Assembly: GCA_027314025.1 (NCBI GenBank)
Contig: DAHVCP010000034.1
Location: 1-58,666, forward strand
Length of the DNA stretch: 58,666 nucleotides
Direction of reading: 5' to 3'
From: Acidobacteriota bacterium
GTDB lineage: Bacteria; Acidobacteriota; Terriglobia; Terriglobales; SCQP01
The notes under the pieces are model-generated. The model worked only from the letters and a program-made list of their open reading frames with translations. It made no database searches and had not been told where the DNA came from. This document shows, piece by piece, positions 17,757-26,677 of this stretch (position 1 is the first letter of the stretch; every line of letters begins with the position of its first letter). Both the position numbers and the translations under genes were made by a program.

Positions 17757-17841
17757 CCCCCGCCACGGCCCGCGGCGCCGGGACCAGAGTACGCAACCTG
17801 GCGCCCACCCGCGGCATCCGCTGGCAAGGAGCGCCTTTGCC

Positions 17842-18123
17842 ATGGGCAGGTTTGACTGGCTGACGAATGTACACCGCATGGCCGAGGTCCTGCTTCTCGG
17901 CTTTGCGCTCGTGGTCTTCGTCTGCATGGCGTATTTGGCTGGCCGCTCGCGGCACCGGTACTACGATGCCGACCACCCCTGGGGCCCGATCGAGAATCAC
18001 GCCGGCTGGCTGCGCGAGGGTCACGGACCCATTCCGTTTCTTCTTTGGTTTTGGACGATCGCCGTTTTGGCCTGAATGTTCACGATTACCGGTGTCGTCA
18101 TGTGGCACGGCTATTACTACTGA
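17842..18123 (+). CDS. small membrane protein (93 codons) with an in-frame TGA at codon 78
   Basis: The ATG at 17842 follows AAGGAG. Helix 1 is about residues 13-33 (MAEVLLLGFALVVFVCMAYLA); a polar loop RSRHRYYDADHPWGPIENHA follows, then a second helix from PIPFLLWFWTIAVLA. A TGA at 18073-18075 interrupts that helix. The same frame then continues MFTITGVVMWHGYYY to a TGA at 18121, only 3 bases before the next gene's ATG. The tight spacing and the hydrophobic tail suggest the second stop is the original one, and the first is a Trp-to-stop change or a sequencing error. The terminated form would end at 18075 (77 residues). Function is not recognised; the short Trp/Tyr-rich layout is reminiscent of accessory subunits of respiratory complexes. 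Confidence 0.6.
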
Positions 18124-18126
18124 CCC

Positions 18127-18399
18127 ATGGAGGCGCCCAAATTGATTTCGCGCTCGGGGTCCCAAGCGTCCCCGCTGCGCGAGGATAGCCGCAGTTGGGA
18201 TCAGCGTCTGCGGGATGGTCACATCGTGGGCCTGTATGTCGGCATTTTGTGCGTTGCAATCATCGTCTGGTCCCTGCTGGCGTGGGCGGTGATCGGGAAT
18301 CGCACGATCACGGAATTCAGGTATTACCTGCCCGCCACCACGCCCGCCGCCTACCCCTGCAACAGCGTCACCCACTATCACGGCCAGCAGCGCCAATAA
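18127..18399 (+). CDS. small single-helix membrane protein (90 aa)
   Basis: The protein has a polar N-terminal half (MEAPKLISRSGSQASPLRED and onward), one transmembrane helix at about residues 38-58 (VGLYVGILCVAIIVWSLLAW) and a C-terminal periplasmic or cytoplasmic tail containing one Cys (AAYPCNSVTHYHGQQ). It starts 3 bases after the distal stop of the preceding gene and ends 13 bases before the holin-like gene, so the three are probably one transcript. Family not recognised. Confidence 0.65.
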   Translation: MEAPKLISRSGSQASPLREDSRSWDQRLRDGHIVGLYVGILCVAIIVWSLLAWAVIGNRTITEFRYYLPATTPAAYPCNSVTHYHGQQRQ

Positions 18400-18412
18400 C
18401 CGAGGGACCCCT

Positions 18413-18844
18413 ATGCCGCCGGAACCGCCATCGGAACACGCTTCGCCGCAGTTCACCGCCGCGCGGCAAAGCCTGCTGGAGCTGTTTCGCGAACTCGCGC
18501 AGCACGGCATGAGGTATGGCCGTGATTTCGTCAAACTGGCGGCGGCGGAAGCCGCCGAGAAGGGCCGGCACCTGCGCGTTTTGGTGGTCTCACTGGTGCT
18601 GGCCGCGGCATTTGCGGCATTGGGATTCTTCTTTTTAACCGTCGCCCTGGTCAGCGCGATCGCGTACGGGCTCAATAGCTGGGGCTGGGCGTCACTGATC
18701 GTCGGCATTGCCTATTCCGTCGTGGCGCTGCTGGTGGCCCTGCCGGGCATGAATTCGCTGCGCAAGGGAGCGATGGGCTTCCAGCGCACGACGCAACGGC
18801 TGAAGGAAGACGCCAAATGGGTGAAGGACAAGCTGGCCGCCTGA
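18413..18844 (+). CDS. phage holin superfamily III (YqjE-like, DUF1469) membrane protein
   Basis: A 143-residue protein: an amphipathic N-terminal helix (LLELFRELAQHGMRYGRDFV), two strong transmembrane helices (about 62-85 VSLVLAAAFAALGFFFLTVA and 95-117 GWASLIVGIAYSVVALLVAL) and a charged C-terminal helix (RLKEDAKWVKDKLAA). This layout matches the YqjE/holin-III group, which despite its name is usually a chromosomal membrane protein of unknown role. The start is preceded by GAGGGACC. It is the last gene of the small-membrane cluster. Confidence 0.8.
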   Translation: MPPEPPSEHASPQFTAARQSLLELFRELAQHGMRYGRDFVKLAAAEAAEKGRHLRVLVVSLVLAAAFAALGFFFLTVALVSAIAYGLNSWGWASLIVGIAYSVVALLVALPGMNSLRKGAMGFQRTTQRLKEDAKWVKDKLAA

Positions 18845-18920
18845 ACCAAGAATGGGCCGCAGCCAAGTGGAAGCATGGCCGCGGGCTGCCGCCGGCCGCG
18901 TTGGTTTGGGATAATGGCCC

Positions 18921-20063
18921 ATGTCCGCCGCTGGCTCTTTAGCCGCGAACTTTCCCGCGCCCTACGCCTTTCTGGGAAGCAAGACGCGGGGCCGCCGCTA
19001 TCCGGAAGCGCCCCACCCTTACCGCAGCGAGTTCCAGCGGGATCGGGATCGCATCATCCACTCCCGTGCCTTCCGGCGCCTGGAGAACAAAATGCAGGTG
19101 TTCCCCGGGCGTTACTCCGACCATTTCCGCAACCGCCTAACCCACACCCTGGAGGTGGCGCAAATCTCGCGAACCGTCGCCACGGCATTGGGGCTGAACG
19201 CGGAGTTGGCGGAGACGCTGGCTTTGGCGCATGACCTCGGCCATCCCCCGTTCGGCCACGCCGGCGAGGCGGCGCTGAACCGGGCAATGGCGGGCCATGG
19301 CGGCTTCGACCACAATCTCCACGCCCTGCGCGTGGTCGAACATTTGGAACGAAGGTATGCGGAATTTCCCGGCCTGAATTTGACGTTTGAGGTGCGGGAG
19401 GGACTGATCAAGCACTCTCGCGATTACGCGCCCGGTGAGATCGCCGCCGAGGAATACGAGTTGGCGCTGCGGCCGCCGCTGGAAGCGCAACTGATTGATT
19501 GGACCGACGAGATTAGCTATAACGCCGCGGATCTCGATGATGCGTTCGAGGCGCGGCTGCTCAGCCTGGAGCAAATTCGCGGTGCGGTCCCGGTGTTCGC
19601 GCGGCTGTTGGCGGAAGCCGAGGCGCGCTACCCGCAGGCGCCGAAGAAACTGCGCTTCAACGAGGCGCTACGCCGCATGATTGACTATTTCGCCACGGAT
19701 CTAATTCAGGAAACCGCCCGCCGGGCGCGGAACTTTTCCAGTGCTGAGGAGGTGCGGCGGAACCCCCAGCGGCTGGCGGCTCTGTCGCCCGCCGCGGCGG
19801 CGGAGCGATTGGAACTGAAGGAGTTCCTGCATCGCGCCCTCTACAATCATCCGCGCCTGCGGGCGGAAAAACGGCGCGGCGAAGGGCTCGTGGCGGAACT
19901 GTTTGATTTCTATCTGCGCCATCCCGAGCAGATGCCGGCAGCCTACCAAGCCGCGCCGGGCACGACGCTAGAACGGCAAGCATGCGACTATTTGGCCGGA
20001 ATGACCGACCGGTTTATCGCCGCGCAGCACCGCAAGCATTTGGCGCGCCGCCGCCAGAATTAG
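18921..20063 (+). CDS. dgt: deoxyguanosinetriphosphate triphosphohydrolase-like HD protein
   Basis: A 380-residue HD-superfamily hydrolase. The family signature YRSEFQRDRDRIIHSRAFRR is followed by the metal site: His in RLTHTLEVAQIS, the HD pair in LALAHDLGHPPFGH, and a later conserved Asp in DWTDEISYNAADLDD. The C-terminal helix PAAYQAAPGTTLERQACDYL AGMTDRF is typical of Dgt. Members hydrolyse dNTPs to the nucleoside plus tripolyphosphate and so control dNTP pools. Type-II dGTPases of this length are common in many phyla. It ends 9 bases before the end of the convergent ligase gene. Confidence 0.93.
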   Translation: MSAAGSLAANFPAPYAFLGSKTRGRRYPEAPHPYRSEFQRDRDRIIHSRAFRRLENKMQVFPGRYSDHFRNRLTHTLEVAQISRTVATALGLNAELAETLALAHDLGHPPFGHAGEAALNRAMAGHGGFDHNLHALRVVEHLERRYAEFPGLNLTFEVREGLIKHSRDYAPGEIAAEEYELALRPPLEAQLIDWTDEISYNAADLDDAFEARLLSLEQIRGAVPVFARLLAEAEARYPQAPKKLRFNEALRRMIDYFATDLIQETARRARNFSSAEEVRRNPQRLAALSPAAAAERLELKEFLHRALYNHPRLRAEKRRGEGLVAELFDFYLRHPEQMPAAYQAAPGTTLERQACDYLAGMTDRFIAAQHRKHLARRRQN

Positions 20064-20072
20064 CGCCGACTG

Positions 20073-22703
20073 TCAGGCGCGGACCGGCATCGTGACCGGC
20101 GTCGCAAGGCGCTGTTGCAGCCAGGAGTGCAGAGTGGCGGTGATCGCGGCGGGATCCTGGCCATGAAACAAATGCACGGGCCCAATCGTTAGGCGTGCTT
20201 CCCCGCGCCGCGGCCATTTGGCGCCGATGGGAAGGATCTTGAATAGGCCCTCGATGGCGATCGGCACCACGGGCAGGCCGAGTTCATGAACGAACATGCC
20301 AATGCCTGGGCGGAAGGGATGCAAGCGGCCATCAGGCGTCTCCTGCCCCTCGGGGAAGATGAGGGGGCAAAAGCCCTTGTCGGCCAACTCGCCGGTATAG
20401 CGCAGGGCGTTGCGAATGCCGCCCTCGGGCGCCAGCAAGTACCCATTGAAGAACGCTTGGGTTAGCACGTAGCGCCAATAGGCGGCGCGCCGACGGTCTT
20501 GGCTGTGACCGGCCGGGCGGAGGAATTCCAGGAAGTCGCGCGCGCCCATCGCCGGCGCCAGCCAGGGACGCAAGTGCGAGGGCAGCGCGCGAAGAATGCT
20601 GGGCACATCGAAACGGCTCTGATGGTTGGCGATGAACAACACGGGCCGGCGCAGGCCGCGGAGATGCTCCCGTCCCGCGATGTGCAGGCGGACATGGCTG
20701 CGCAGCACGGGGAAGACGATCACGTTGTAGCCCAGGCCGCGCAGGCCGCGCGTGGGCGCGGCGGTGGGCCAGCGGGGATAACGAAATGGCTCCGCGGCGG
20801 CGAGCGATCGCGAATCGGCGCCGTGCAGAGTGATGCTGGCAGCCGCGGCGGGAACGGACAGCAAGGACGCGATGTCGCCCACGGTGCGCGCCTCCGTCAA
20901 TGCGGCCTCATCCAGCGGAATTCCCGCCCGCGTCTCGAGCCAAGTCATCAGCTCGACGCGGTCCAGCGATCCCAGCCCCAGTTCGTCCAGATTTCGTTCC
21001 GGGGTCAGGGCGCTGGCGGGAACGCGCAATTTCTCGGCCAGGAACTCGCGCCAGTCACGCCGCTCGCCGGCCGCGGCGGTCGTCAGCGGGCGGCGATTAA
21101 CCCAATCGCGGATGGCCACGCGCTGTAGCTTATGAGTCGAGGCCGTACGCGGCAGTTCGCGCTCCGGCCAGAGGGAAAAGCCGCGCACCCGCTGGTGCGG
21201 TTCCAACTGGAGATTGGCGGCCCGCACCGCGTTCTCCAGCTCCGCCCGCAGGTCGTCCGTCAGCTCCACGGCGCCGGAGGCCGGCACCAAGACGGCATGC
21301 ACCCGGGGCTGGTGGTCCACTTCCTCGGCGACGACTGCACTGTCGCGAACGCCGGTCTGCTGATTGAGGGCAGCCTCGACGTCCTGAGGGTAGACGTTCA
21401 GCCCTTCGGCGGTAACGATGACCTCCTTCTTGCGGCCCAGGAAGATCAGGTTGCCTTCCTCGTCCAGCCGGCCCAGATCGCCGGTGTGCAGCCAGCCATC
21501 GTGAAATACCGCGTCCGTGGCCTCGGCATTGCGAAAATATCCGGGCGTTACCATGGGTCCGCGCACCAGGATTTCGCCATCCGGGGCAATCTTGATCTCC
21601 GCCTCGGCCAAGCGGCGGCCCACCGCGCCGCGGCGGACCTTGAAGGGATGGGTGGCGGTGATCGCCGGGGCGGTTTCGGTCAGTCCGTAGCCTTGAATCA
21701 CCGAATACCCGAGGGCGCCCCATAGGTCTTCCAGTTCCGGGGCCAGCGAAGCGCCGCCGACCACAAACGCCCACATGCGCAGGCCAAAATGGCGGCGCAA
21801 ACGGCGCCAATGCCAGAAGCGCCAACCGAACCAATGTTGCCGCGTTTGCGCCACGACCTCCGCCGGCGAGGGCGTGGCGTCCGCAACGCCCACCTGGAGC
21901 AGGGCCCAATCGGCGAGCAACTGCAACTGCTGCGGCACGCAGATCAAAAGGGAGGCGCGATGCCGCCGCAAAGCGCTGGTCAATGCTTCCGGCGTCTGCG
22001 AATCCACGAACACCACCCTCGCCTCGACCAAGGTGGGTACCAGCAGCCCGATTACCTGGCCAAAGAGGTGGCTGAGCGGTATGACATGCACGAAGCCAAC
22101 ACGCAGCAGCGGCTTGATCCAGCGACGCACTTTACGCGCCTCGCTTTCGACCGAGCGCAAATTGGCCAGCACGTTGCCGTGGGTGATCATTACACCCTTG
22201 GGCTCGGCGGTGGTGCCGGAGGTGTAGACGATCTCCAACAGGGTATCTGGCGGCAGCGGCTCCACGGGCCGGCCAGCTGCTCCCGGGCGAGGCGTTAGTC
22301 CGGCAATGGTCTCGAACGCCAAGGCATCCAGGCCGCGAATCTGAGCGGTGAGTTCCGCGCAACGGGCGGCCGGTGCCATCACCACGCGGGCGCCGGTATG
22401 CGCTTGCGCGCGGGTGGCGTATTCGGCGGAGAAGGCCGCGTCCACCGGCACCAAGACGATGCCGGCCATGGCGCAGGCGTAGAACACCGCCGCCCAGGCG
22501 GCACAGGACTTGCCCCAGACGAGGACGCAGTCGCCCCGTTGCAGGCCGCGTCTCGCCAATTCATCCATGACGGCAAACGCGCGGCGCAGCAGCGACTGAT
22601 AGGAGTGGCGGCGAACACGGTACAACTCCTGCTCAATCAGCAATGGGCGTCCGCCGAGGGTTTCCAAACCGGCGACGTAGGTCGAAAGTGAATCCAGCGC
22701 CAT
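20073..22703 (-). CDS. three-domain acyl-AMP ligase / acyl carrier / PlsC acyltransferase
   Basis: An 876-residue fusion. Residues about 5-535 are an ANL adenylate-forming ligase: AMP-binding loop YTSGTTAEPKG, GYGLTETAP, hinge motif HTGDLGRLDEEG and the catalytic Lys region RTASTHKLQRVAI. Residues about 545-620 are a carrier domain with the phosphopantetheine Ser in LGLGSLDRVELM. Residues about 665-860 are a PlsC-type acyltransferase with NHQSRFD and FPEGQETPDG. The arrangement suggests a fatty acid is activated, loaded on the built-in carrier and transferred to a lysolipid or other acceptor, like Aas but with its own carrier. No integral permease domain is seen. It is divergent from the radical SAM gene. 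Confidence 0.9.
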   Translation of the reverse strand: MALDSLSTYVAGLETLGGRPLLIEQELYRVRRHSYQSLLRRAFAVMDELARRGLQRGDCVLVWGKSCAAWAAVFYACAMAGIVLVPVDAAFSAEYATRAQAHTGARVVMAPAARCAELTAQIRGLDALAFETIAGLTPRPGAAGRPVEPLPPDTLLEIVYTSGTTAEPKGVMITHGNVLANLRSVESEARKVRRWIKPLLRVGFVHVIPLSHLFGQVIGLLVPTLVEARVVFVDSQTPEALTSALRRHRASLLICVPQQLQLLADWALLQVGVADATPSPAEVVAQTRQHWFGWRFWHWRRLRRHFGLRMWAFVVGGASLAPELEDLWGALGYSVIQGYGLTETAPAITATHPFKVRRGAVGRRLAEAEIKIAPDGEILVRGPMVTPGYFRNAEATDAVFHDGWLHTGDLGRLDEEGNLIFLGRKKEVIVTAEGLNVYPQDVEAALNQQTGVRDSAVVAEEVDHQPRVHAVLVPASGAVELTDDLRAELENAVRAANLQLEPHQRVRGFSLWPERELPRTASTHKLQRVAIRDWVNRRPLTTAAAGERRDWREFLAEKLRVPASALTPERNLDELGLGSLDRVELMTWLETRAGIPLDEAALTEARTVGDIASLLSVPAAAASITLHGADSRSLAAAEPFRYPRWPTAAPTRGLRGLGYNVIVFPVLRSHVRLHIAGREHLRGLRRPVLFIANHQSRFDVPSILRALPSHLRPWLAPAMGARDFLEFLRPAGHSQDRRRAAYWRYVLTQAFFNGYLLAPEGGIRNALRYTGELADKGFCPLIFPEGQETPDGRLHPFRPGIGMFVHELGLPVVPIAIEGLFKILPIGAKWPRRGEARLTIGPVHLFHGQDPAAITATLHSWLQQRLATPVTMPVRA

Positions 22704-22921
22704 CGGCGAAGTCCCCCAGCCCCCTAGGATAAAGCCACCGGCCCCCGCGTGGCGGGCTGTTGCGGAACAATTGCCCGCGGCGAGGGTTTGTGCGGCGCGC
22801 CACCCGGCCGGGCATGGCCGCTTTTAAACCGGGATTTTTGGCCGTTCGCCAGCGGAAACAGCCTCTTCCCTGCCCGAGGCGGTGACAATCCCCGCCGGAG
22901 ACGGGCAAAATAGGTGGGAAT
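22704..22921. promoter_or_regulatory. divergent intergenic region
   Basis: 218 bases separate the start codons of the ligase fusion (leftward) and the radical SAM gene (rightward), so both promoters must lie here or nearby. I see no clear paired -35/-10 elements and no strong inverted repeat; the assignment rests on geometry only. Confidence 0.35.
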
Positions 22922-23959
22922 ATGCCGCGCGCGCGACGCAAACCGCTGAGCCGGCGCTTCCGCGAATGGCGCGGTGTCGCCCATGCGATGTTGCACACGG
23001 AACATCCGGTGCAGGTGCACATCGTACCCATGCGACGCTGCAACTTGGCCTGCGCCTATTGCAACGAGTTCGACGACGTCTCCGCCCCGGTGCCGCTGGC
23101 GGAGATGGAGCGGCGCATTGACCATTTGACGGGGCTGGGAACCTCGCTGATCACGATTAGCGGCGGTGAACCGCTGCTGCATCCAGACCTGGACGCGATT
23201 ATTGCCCGCATTCGCCGCGGGGGGGCGCTGGCCGGGTTGATCACCAACGGCTACTTGCTGGTGCGCGACCGCATTGAGCGGCTCAACCGCGCGGGCTTGG
23301 ACTATCTGCAAATTTCGATTGACAATATCCAGCCTGACGACATTTCGAAGAAAAGCCTGAAGGTACTGGATAAGAAACTCCAACTGCTGGCCGAATACGC
23401 GCGCTTCGACGTCAATATCAATTCCGTCTTGGGCGCCGGCGTGCGGCGCCCCGAAGATGCCCTGGTCATCGCGCGGCGTGCCGTCGAACTGGGCTTTATC
23501 GCCACGGTCGGCATCATCCACGACGGCCATGGCCAGTTGCGGCCGCTCAATGCCGGCGAACAAGCCATCTACGAGCAGGTCAAGCGTTTAGGCAAACGTC
23601 ATTACGCGCGTTTCCACCAATTCCAAGACGACATCGCGCGCGCCGAACCGCACGATTGGAAGTGCCGCGCGGGAGCACGGTATTTATACGTCTGCGAAGA
23701 CGGCCTGGTGCATTATTGTTCGCAGCAACGGGGCTATCCGGGCATTCCCGTGACCCAATACGGACGCGACGCTCTGCGGCGGGAGTACCGCACCGCTAAG
23801 CCCTGCGCTCCGTATTGCACGGTGGCCTGCGCGCATTACACCTCGGTGCTGGATCAATGGCGGGATCCGCAGCACGCGCCCGCGACGGCAAGCATGGCGG
23901 CGGAAGCGCCGGCAGCGGCGGAGTTAGTGCAAATCGGCAGCGCGAGCGAACGCGAATAG
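22922..23959 (+). CDS. radical SAM protein with Cys-rich C-terminal region
   Basis: A 345-residue protein. The [4Fe-4S]/SAM motif is CNLACAYC (CxxxCxxC) near residue 40, followed by the GGEP-type motif TISGGEPLLHPDL and a TIM-barrel pattern (GLITNGYLL, YLQISIDNIQPDD). The C-terminal third has several Cys residues: WKCRAG, YVCEDGLVHYCS, then KPCAPYCTVACAHY. These could bind an auxiliary Fe-S cluster, as in SPASM/twitch-type proteins. Substrate unknown. Such proteins modify peptides or cofactors, but no precursor peptide gene is visible beside it. A TAGGTGGGA stretch precedes the ATG. Confidence 0.88.
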   Translation: MPRARRKPLSRRFREWRGVAHAMLHTEHPVQVHIVPMRRCNLACAYCNEFDDVSAPVPLAEMERRIDHLTGLGTSLITISGGEPLLHPDLDAIIARIRRGGALAGLITNGYLLVRDRIERLNRAGLDYLQISIDNIQPDDISKKSLKVLDKKLQLLAEYARFDVNINSVLGAGVRRPEDALVIARRAVELGFIATVGIIHDGHGQLRPLNAGEQAIYEQVKRLGKRHYARFHQFQDDIARAEPHDWKCRAGARYLYVCEDGLVHYCSQQRGYPGIPVTQYGRDALRREYRTAKPCAPYCTVACAHYTSVLDQWRDPQHAPATASMAAEAPAAAELVQIGSASERE

Positions 23960-24007
23960 GCTCCCGAACTGCGGGTACGGTTCTGGGGTTAGCCGCCGCG
24001 GCGGCGT

Positions 24008-24544
24008 TCATGCCTGCACGCCGAGCAGGCGGCGCAACAGAATTATTTGTCCGAGATGGTAAGCCGTGTGGTCCAAGCAGGCCAGCGCCTGTCGCAGCAC
24101 GGTGCGCGGGGGCGCGTTGGGAGGATCGCTGGGGGAGCGCGCGGCCAGGGGAGCAAATAAATCCGTGGCGGGGTCCCGGATCAGCGCAGCGAAGTCATCG
24201 AGAAGCCGGCGGCAGGAAGCGCAGCTCGCCTGCCAGGCGGTCTCGGTGGGGGGCTCCGATTCCGCCGGCCAATACCCGTCGGGAAAGGGCGGCTCGACGT
24301 AGTCCGGCCGGCGGCAGTAGTCGAGGAAGTCCTGAAGGCAGAGGCGCTGGTGTTCCAGTAACCGCCAGAGGGTAAAGGGCTGGCCCGGCGGCCGCACGCC
24401 GCGCAGCGCGGCGGGCACGTCCGCCAAGGCGGCATCCAGGCCGATATGCACCTGACGGTCTTCCCAAGATGCGAGCAGTTGGCGTTTGAGCGCCGTTTGC
24501 ATGGCAAGCGCAGGAGACGGCGGTAGCGGCGGGGGGAGGGGCAT
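24008..24544 (-). CDS. DinB-family putative metalloenzyme
   Basis: A 178-residue helical protein with the DinB/YfiT pattern: a His on helix 2 (LWRLLEHQRLCLQDFL) and paired His on the last helix (ACLDHTAYHLGQIILLRRLL), which together form the three-His metal site. Relatives include thiol-dependent transferases that use bacillithiol or mycothiol, and many uncharacterised damage-associated proteins. The Pro-rich first 14 residues suggest the start may be the internal ATG at 24502 (MQTALKR). It is divergent from the GH9 gene by only 43 bases. A BshB1-like gene sits elsewhere in the window, so bacillithiol could be its cofactor; that is inference. Confidence 0.82.
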   Translation of the reverse strand: MPLPPPLPPSPALAMQTALKRQLLASWEDRQVHIGLDAALADVPAALRGVRPPGQPFTLWRLLEHQRLCLQDFLDYCRRPDYVEPPFPDGYWPAESEPPTETAWQASCASCRRLLDDFAALIRDPATDLFAPLAARSPSDPPNAPPRTVLRQALACLDHTAYHLGQIILLRRLLGVQA

Positions 24545-24587
24545 AGCCTAATCACCAGCGGAACCCGAATAGCTATACTGGGGCGCT

Positions 24588-26372
24588 ATGAACCGGCGGG
24601 AACTCTTGATCGGGGCTCTGGCGGTGCTGGCGGCGGTGCTGCGCACCCCGGGGCATGGCGCGGTGGCGCACCGTGTGGATGAGCCGTCCGGGGTGATTCG
24701 CGCCGGCGAGATCGCGCCCTGGAAGGTGAACCAGGCGGGATATCTGCCCGGCGCGGCAAAGCGGGCCATGCTGACGCTGCGGCCTCCGGCCGCGGCGTTC
24801 GAGCTGACATCCGCGGATAGCGACGCGCCGGTGTACCGCGGCCGCCTGGCGCCGCCGCGGCGGGACGAAGACTCCGGCGATTGGGTGCAGGAAGCTGACT
24901 TCAGCGCGTTCCAGCGCGGCGGCCGCTTCCGCCTGCGCGCCGGCGGCGCCGCGGCGAGCTTCCCCTTCGCAATTGGAGCGGGAGTTTACGAGCCGGTGTT
25001 TCGGCTGGCGGCACGGTTTTTTTACGGCCAGCGCTGCGGTACGGCGGTGGATATGGGCGGACGCTTCGCCGCCTATCAGCATCCTCCCTGCCACCTGCGG
25101 GCGGGGTACGATCCCAGCTCCGGGCGGCGCGGGACCAACCATGACCGGGGCGGCTGGCACGACGCCGGGGATTACGGGCGCTACGTCGTCAACGGCGGCA
25201 TCACCACCGCCACGCTGATGTGGGCGGCGGAGATGTTCCCGGCGGCGCGGCGCGCGCGATTGGATATTCCGGAAAGCGGTGCAGGAGCGCCGGATTTGCT
25301 GCATGAAGCCCGTTGGAATTTGCAGTGGATGCTCTGCCTACAGGACCGGGACGGGGGCGTATGGCAGAAGCAAACCAGCCGGGTATTCGCTCCCTTCGTC
25401 ATGCCGCAGGACGACCGCATGACCAGCTACGTGATTGGGACCGGAGAAGCTCCGTACAAGAGCACGGGCGCGACCGCCGGCCTGGCAGCGGCGGCGGCGA
25501 TCGCGGCACGGCTGTGGCGGCCGTTTGACCCGGCATTCGCGCGGCGGTGCGAAACCGCCGCTCTGGCAGCTTGGCGTTGGCTGCGCCGGTTCCCCGACGT
25601 TACGTTTCGCAATCCTCCCGGCATTCATACCGGCGAATACGGCGACCCGCATCTCGGCGATGAACGGCTGTGGGCGGCGGCGGAGATTTGGCGCGCAACC
25701 GGCAATGAGGAATGCCATGCCTATTTTCGGGAGCGCTATGCCCCTTATGCCGCTCACCTGCCCCGTTCTTCACCACCGAGTTGGGGCGAGGTGGCGGCGT
25801 TGGGACTGTGGAGTTACGCGCTGGCGGACAAAAGCCAAGGACCGCGGCCCGACACCTCCATCGCCGCCGCCATCGAGGGCGCGACGGCGGCAGCCGCGGA
25901 CGTCATCGTGGAGAGGACGGCGGGCAACGGCTATCGCATTCCCCTCCGTACCCGGGATTACGTTTGGGGATCGAATGGAATTGCCGCCAACGCGGCCATG
26001 CAACTGCTGATCGCCCACCGTTTGCACCCGCGCCCGGCCTATACCGAGACGGCGCTGGAGACGCTGCATTACCTGCTGGGCCGCAATACCTTTGCCCTGT
26101 GCTACCTGACCGGAGCAGGCAGCCGGGCGGTGCAGCGGCCGCATCACCGGCCCAGCGTCGCCGACGGGTTGGCGGCGCCCTGGCCGGGCATGCTGGCCGG
26201 GGGGCCCAACCGCTGGCGGCAGGACGCCGCGATGCAAACCTTCCTGCCCGCCAATTTGCCCCCGGCGCGCAATTACATGGATAACCACGCGGCGTATTCC
26301 TGCAATGAAGTGGCGATCAATTGGAATGCGCCGCTGGTGTTCGTGCTCGCCGCCAATCTGCGCGAGGGCTAG
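24588..26372 (+). CDS. glycoside hydrolase family 9 cellulase-like enzyme
   Basis: A 594-residue exported glycosidase. The start MNRRELLIGALAVLAAVL has twin arginines and a hydrophobic stretch, compatible with Tat or Sec export. Residues about 45-130 form the N-terminal Ig-like (CelD_N) domain, KVNQAGYLPGAAKRAML. The (alpha/alpha)6 catalytic domain follows, with the nucleophile-activating Asp pair in GGWHDAGDYGRYVVNGG (near 190) and the general-acid Glu in NEVAINWNAPLV (near 573). GH9 enzymes cleave beta-1,4-glucans. No carbohydrate-binding module is attached and no other cellulase gene is nearby, so its role may be in plant-derived or self-made beta-glucan turnover. Confidence 0.93.
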   Translation: MNRRELLIGALAVLAAVLRTPGHGAVAHRVDEPSGVIRAGEIAPWKVNQAGYLPGAAKRAMLTLRPPAAAFELTSADSDAPVYRGRLAPPRRDEDSGDWVQEADFSAFQRGGRFRLRAGGAAASFPFAIGAGVYEPVFRLAARFFYGQRCGTAVDMGGRFAAYQHPPCHLRAGYDPSSGRRGTNHDRGGWHDAGDYGRYVVNGGITTATLMWAAEMFPAARRARLDIPESGAGAPDLLHEARWNLQWMLCLQDRDGGVWQKQTSRVFAPFVMPQDDRMTSYVIGTGEAPYKSTGATAGLAAAAAIAARLWRPFDPAFARRCETAALAAWRWLRRFPDVTFRNPPGIHTGEYGDPHLGDERLWAAAEIWRATGNEECHAYFRERYAPYAAHLPRSSPPSWGEVAALGLWSYALADKSQGPRPDTSIAAAIEGATAAAADVIVERTAGNGYRIPLRTRDYVWGSNGIAANAAMQLLIAHRLHPRPAYTETALETLHYLLGRNTFALCYLTGAGSRAVQRPHHRPSVADGLAAPWPGMLAGGPNRWRQDAAMQTFLPANLPPARNYMDNHAAYSCNEVAINWNAPLVFVLAANLREG

Positions 26373-26424
26373 GGGCGCATCCACGGCAGGCCGACGGCGT
26401 TAGCTTGCGCCGGCCGGTCTGCCT

Positions 26425-26677
26425 ATGCACAGCCGGGAGCAGGAAGGCGGCATCCGACGGGCGATGCTGGCGCCGCTTTGGACCTGTCTGTTGTCGCTGT
26501 GGCTGATCCCGTGGGGCTTGAACCTGATCGCGGCCGTGGGTCAACGTGCTCTTGTATGGCGGACTGGCGGCGCTATTGATCTCAGTCGTCACCAGCTTGG
26601 AAGAGGGTGACGCGCCGGCGCCGACGGAACCGGGGCCGGAGCCAATCGCAACCGCTAAAATTTCGTTACTTCGGTGA
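26425..26677 (+). pseudogene. small two-helix membrane protein broken by a frameshift
   Basis: One frame begins MHSREQEGGIRRAMLAPLWT and gives a first membrane helix (CLLSLWLIPWGLNLIAA). Around 26538-26542 the sensible sequence moves to the next frame, which gives a second helix (VNVLLYGGLAALLISVVTSL) and an acidic, Pro-rich tail (EEGDAPAPTEPGPEPIATAK). One extra base, or two missing, would join them into an 84-residue protein. The rebuilt end overlaps the end of the convergent pmbA gene by 23 bases. Family unknown. Confidence 0.5.

Noticed and set aside
17842-18123. Selenocysteine at the TGA at 18073
   Set aside because: The TGA sits in a membrane helix with no Cys-type motif, and I see no strong hairpin at the right distance. 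Trp-to-stop or a sequencing error is simpler.
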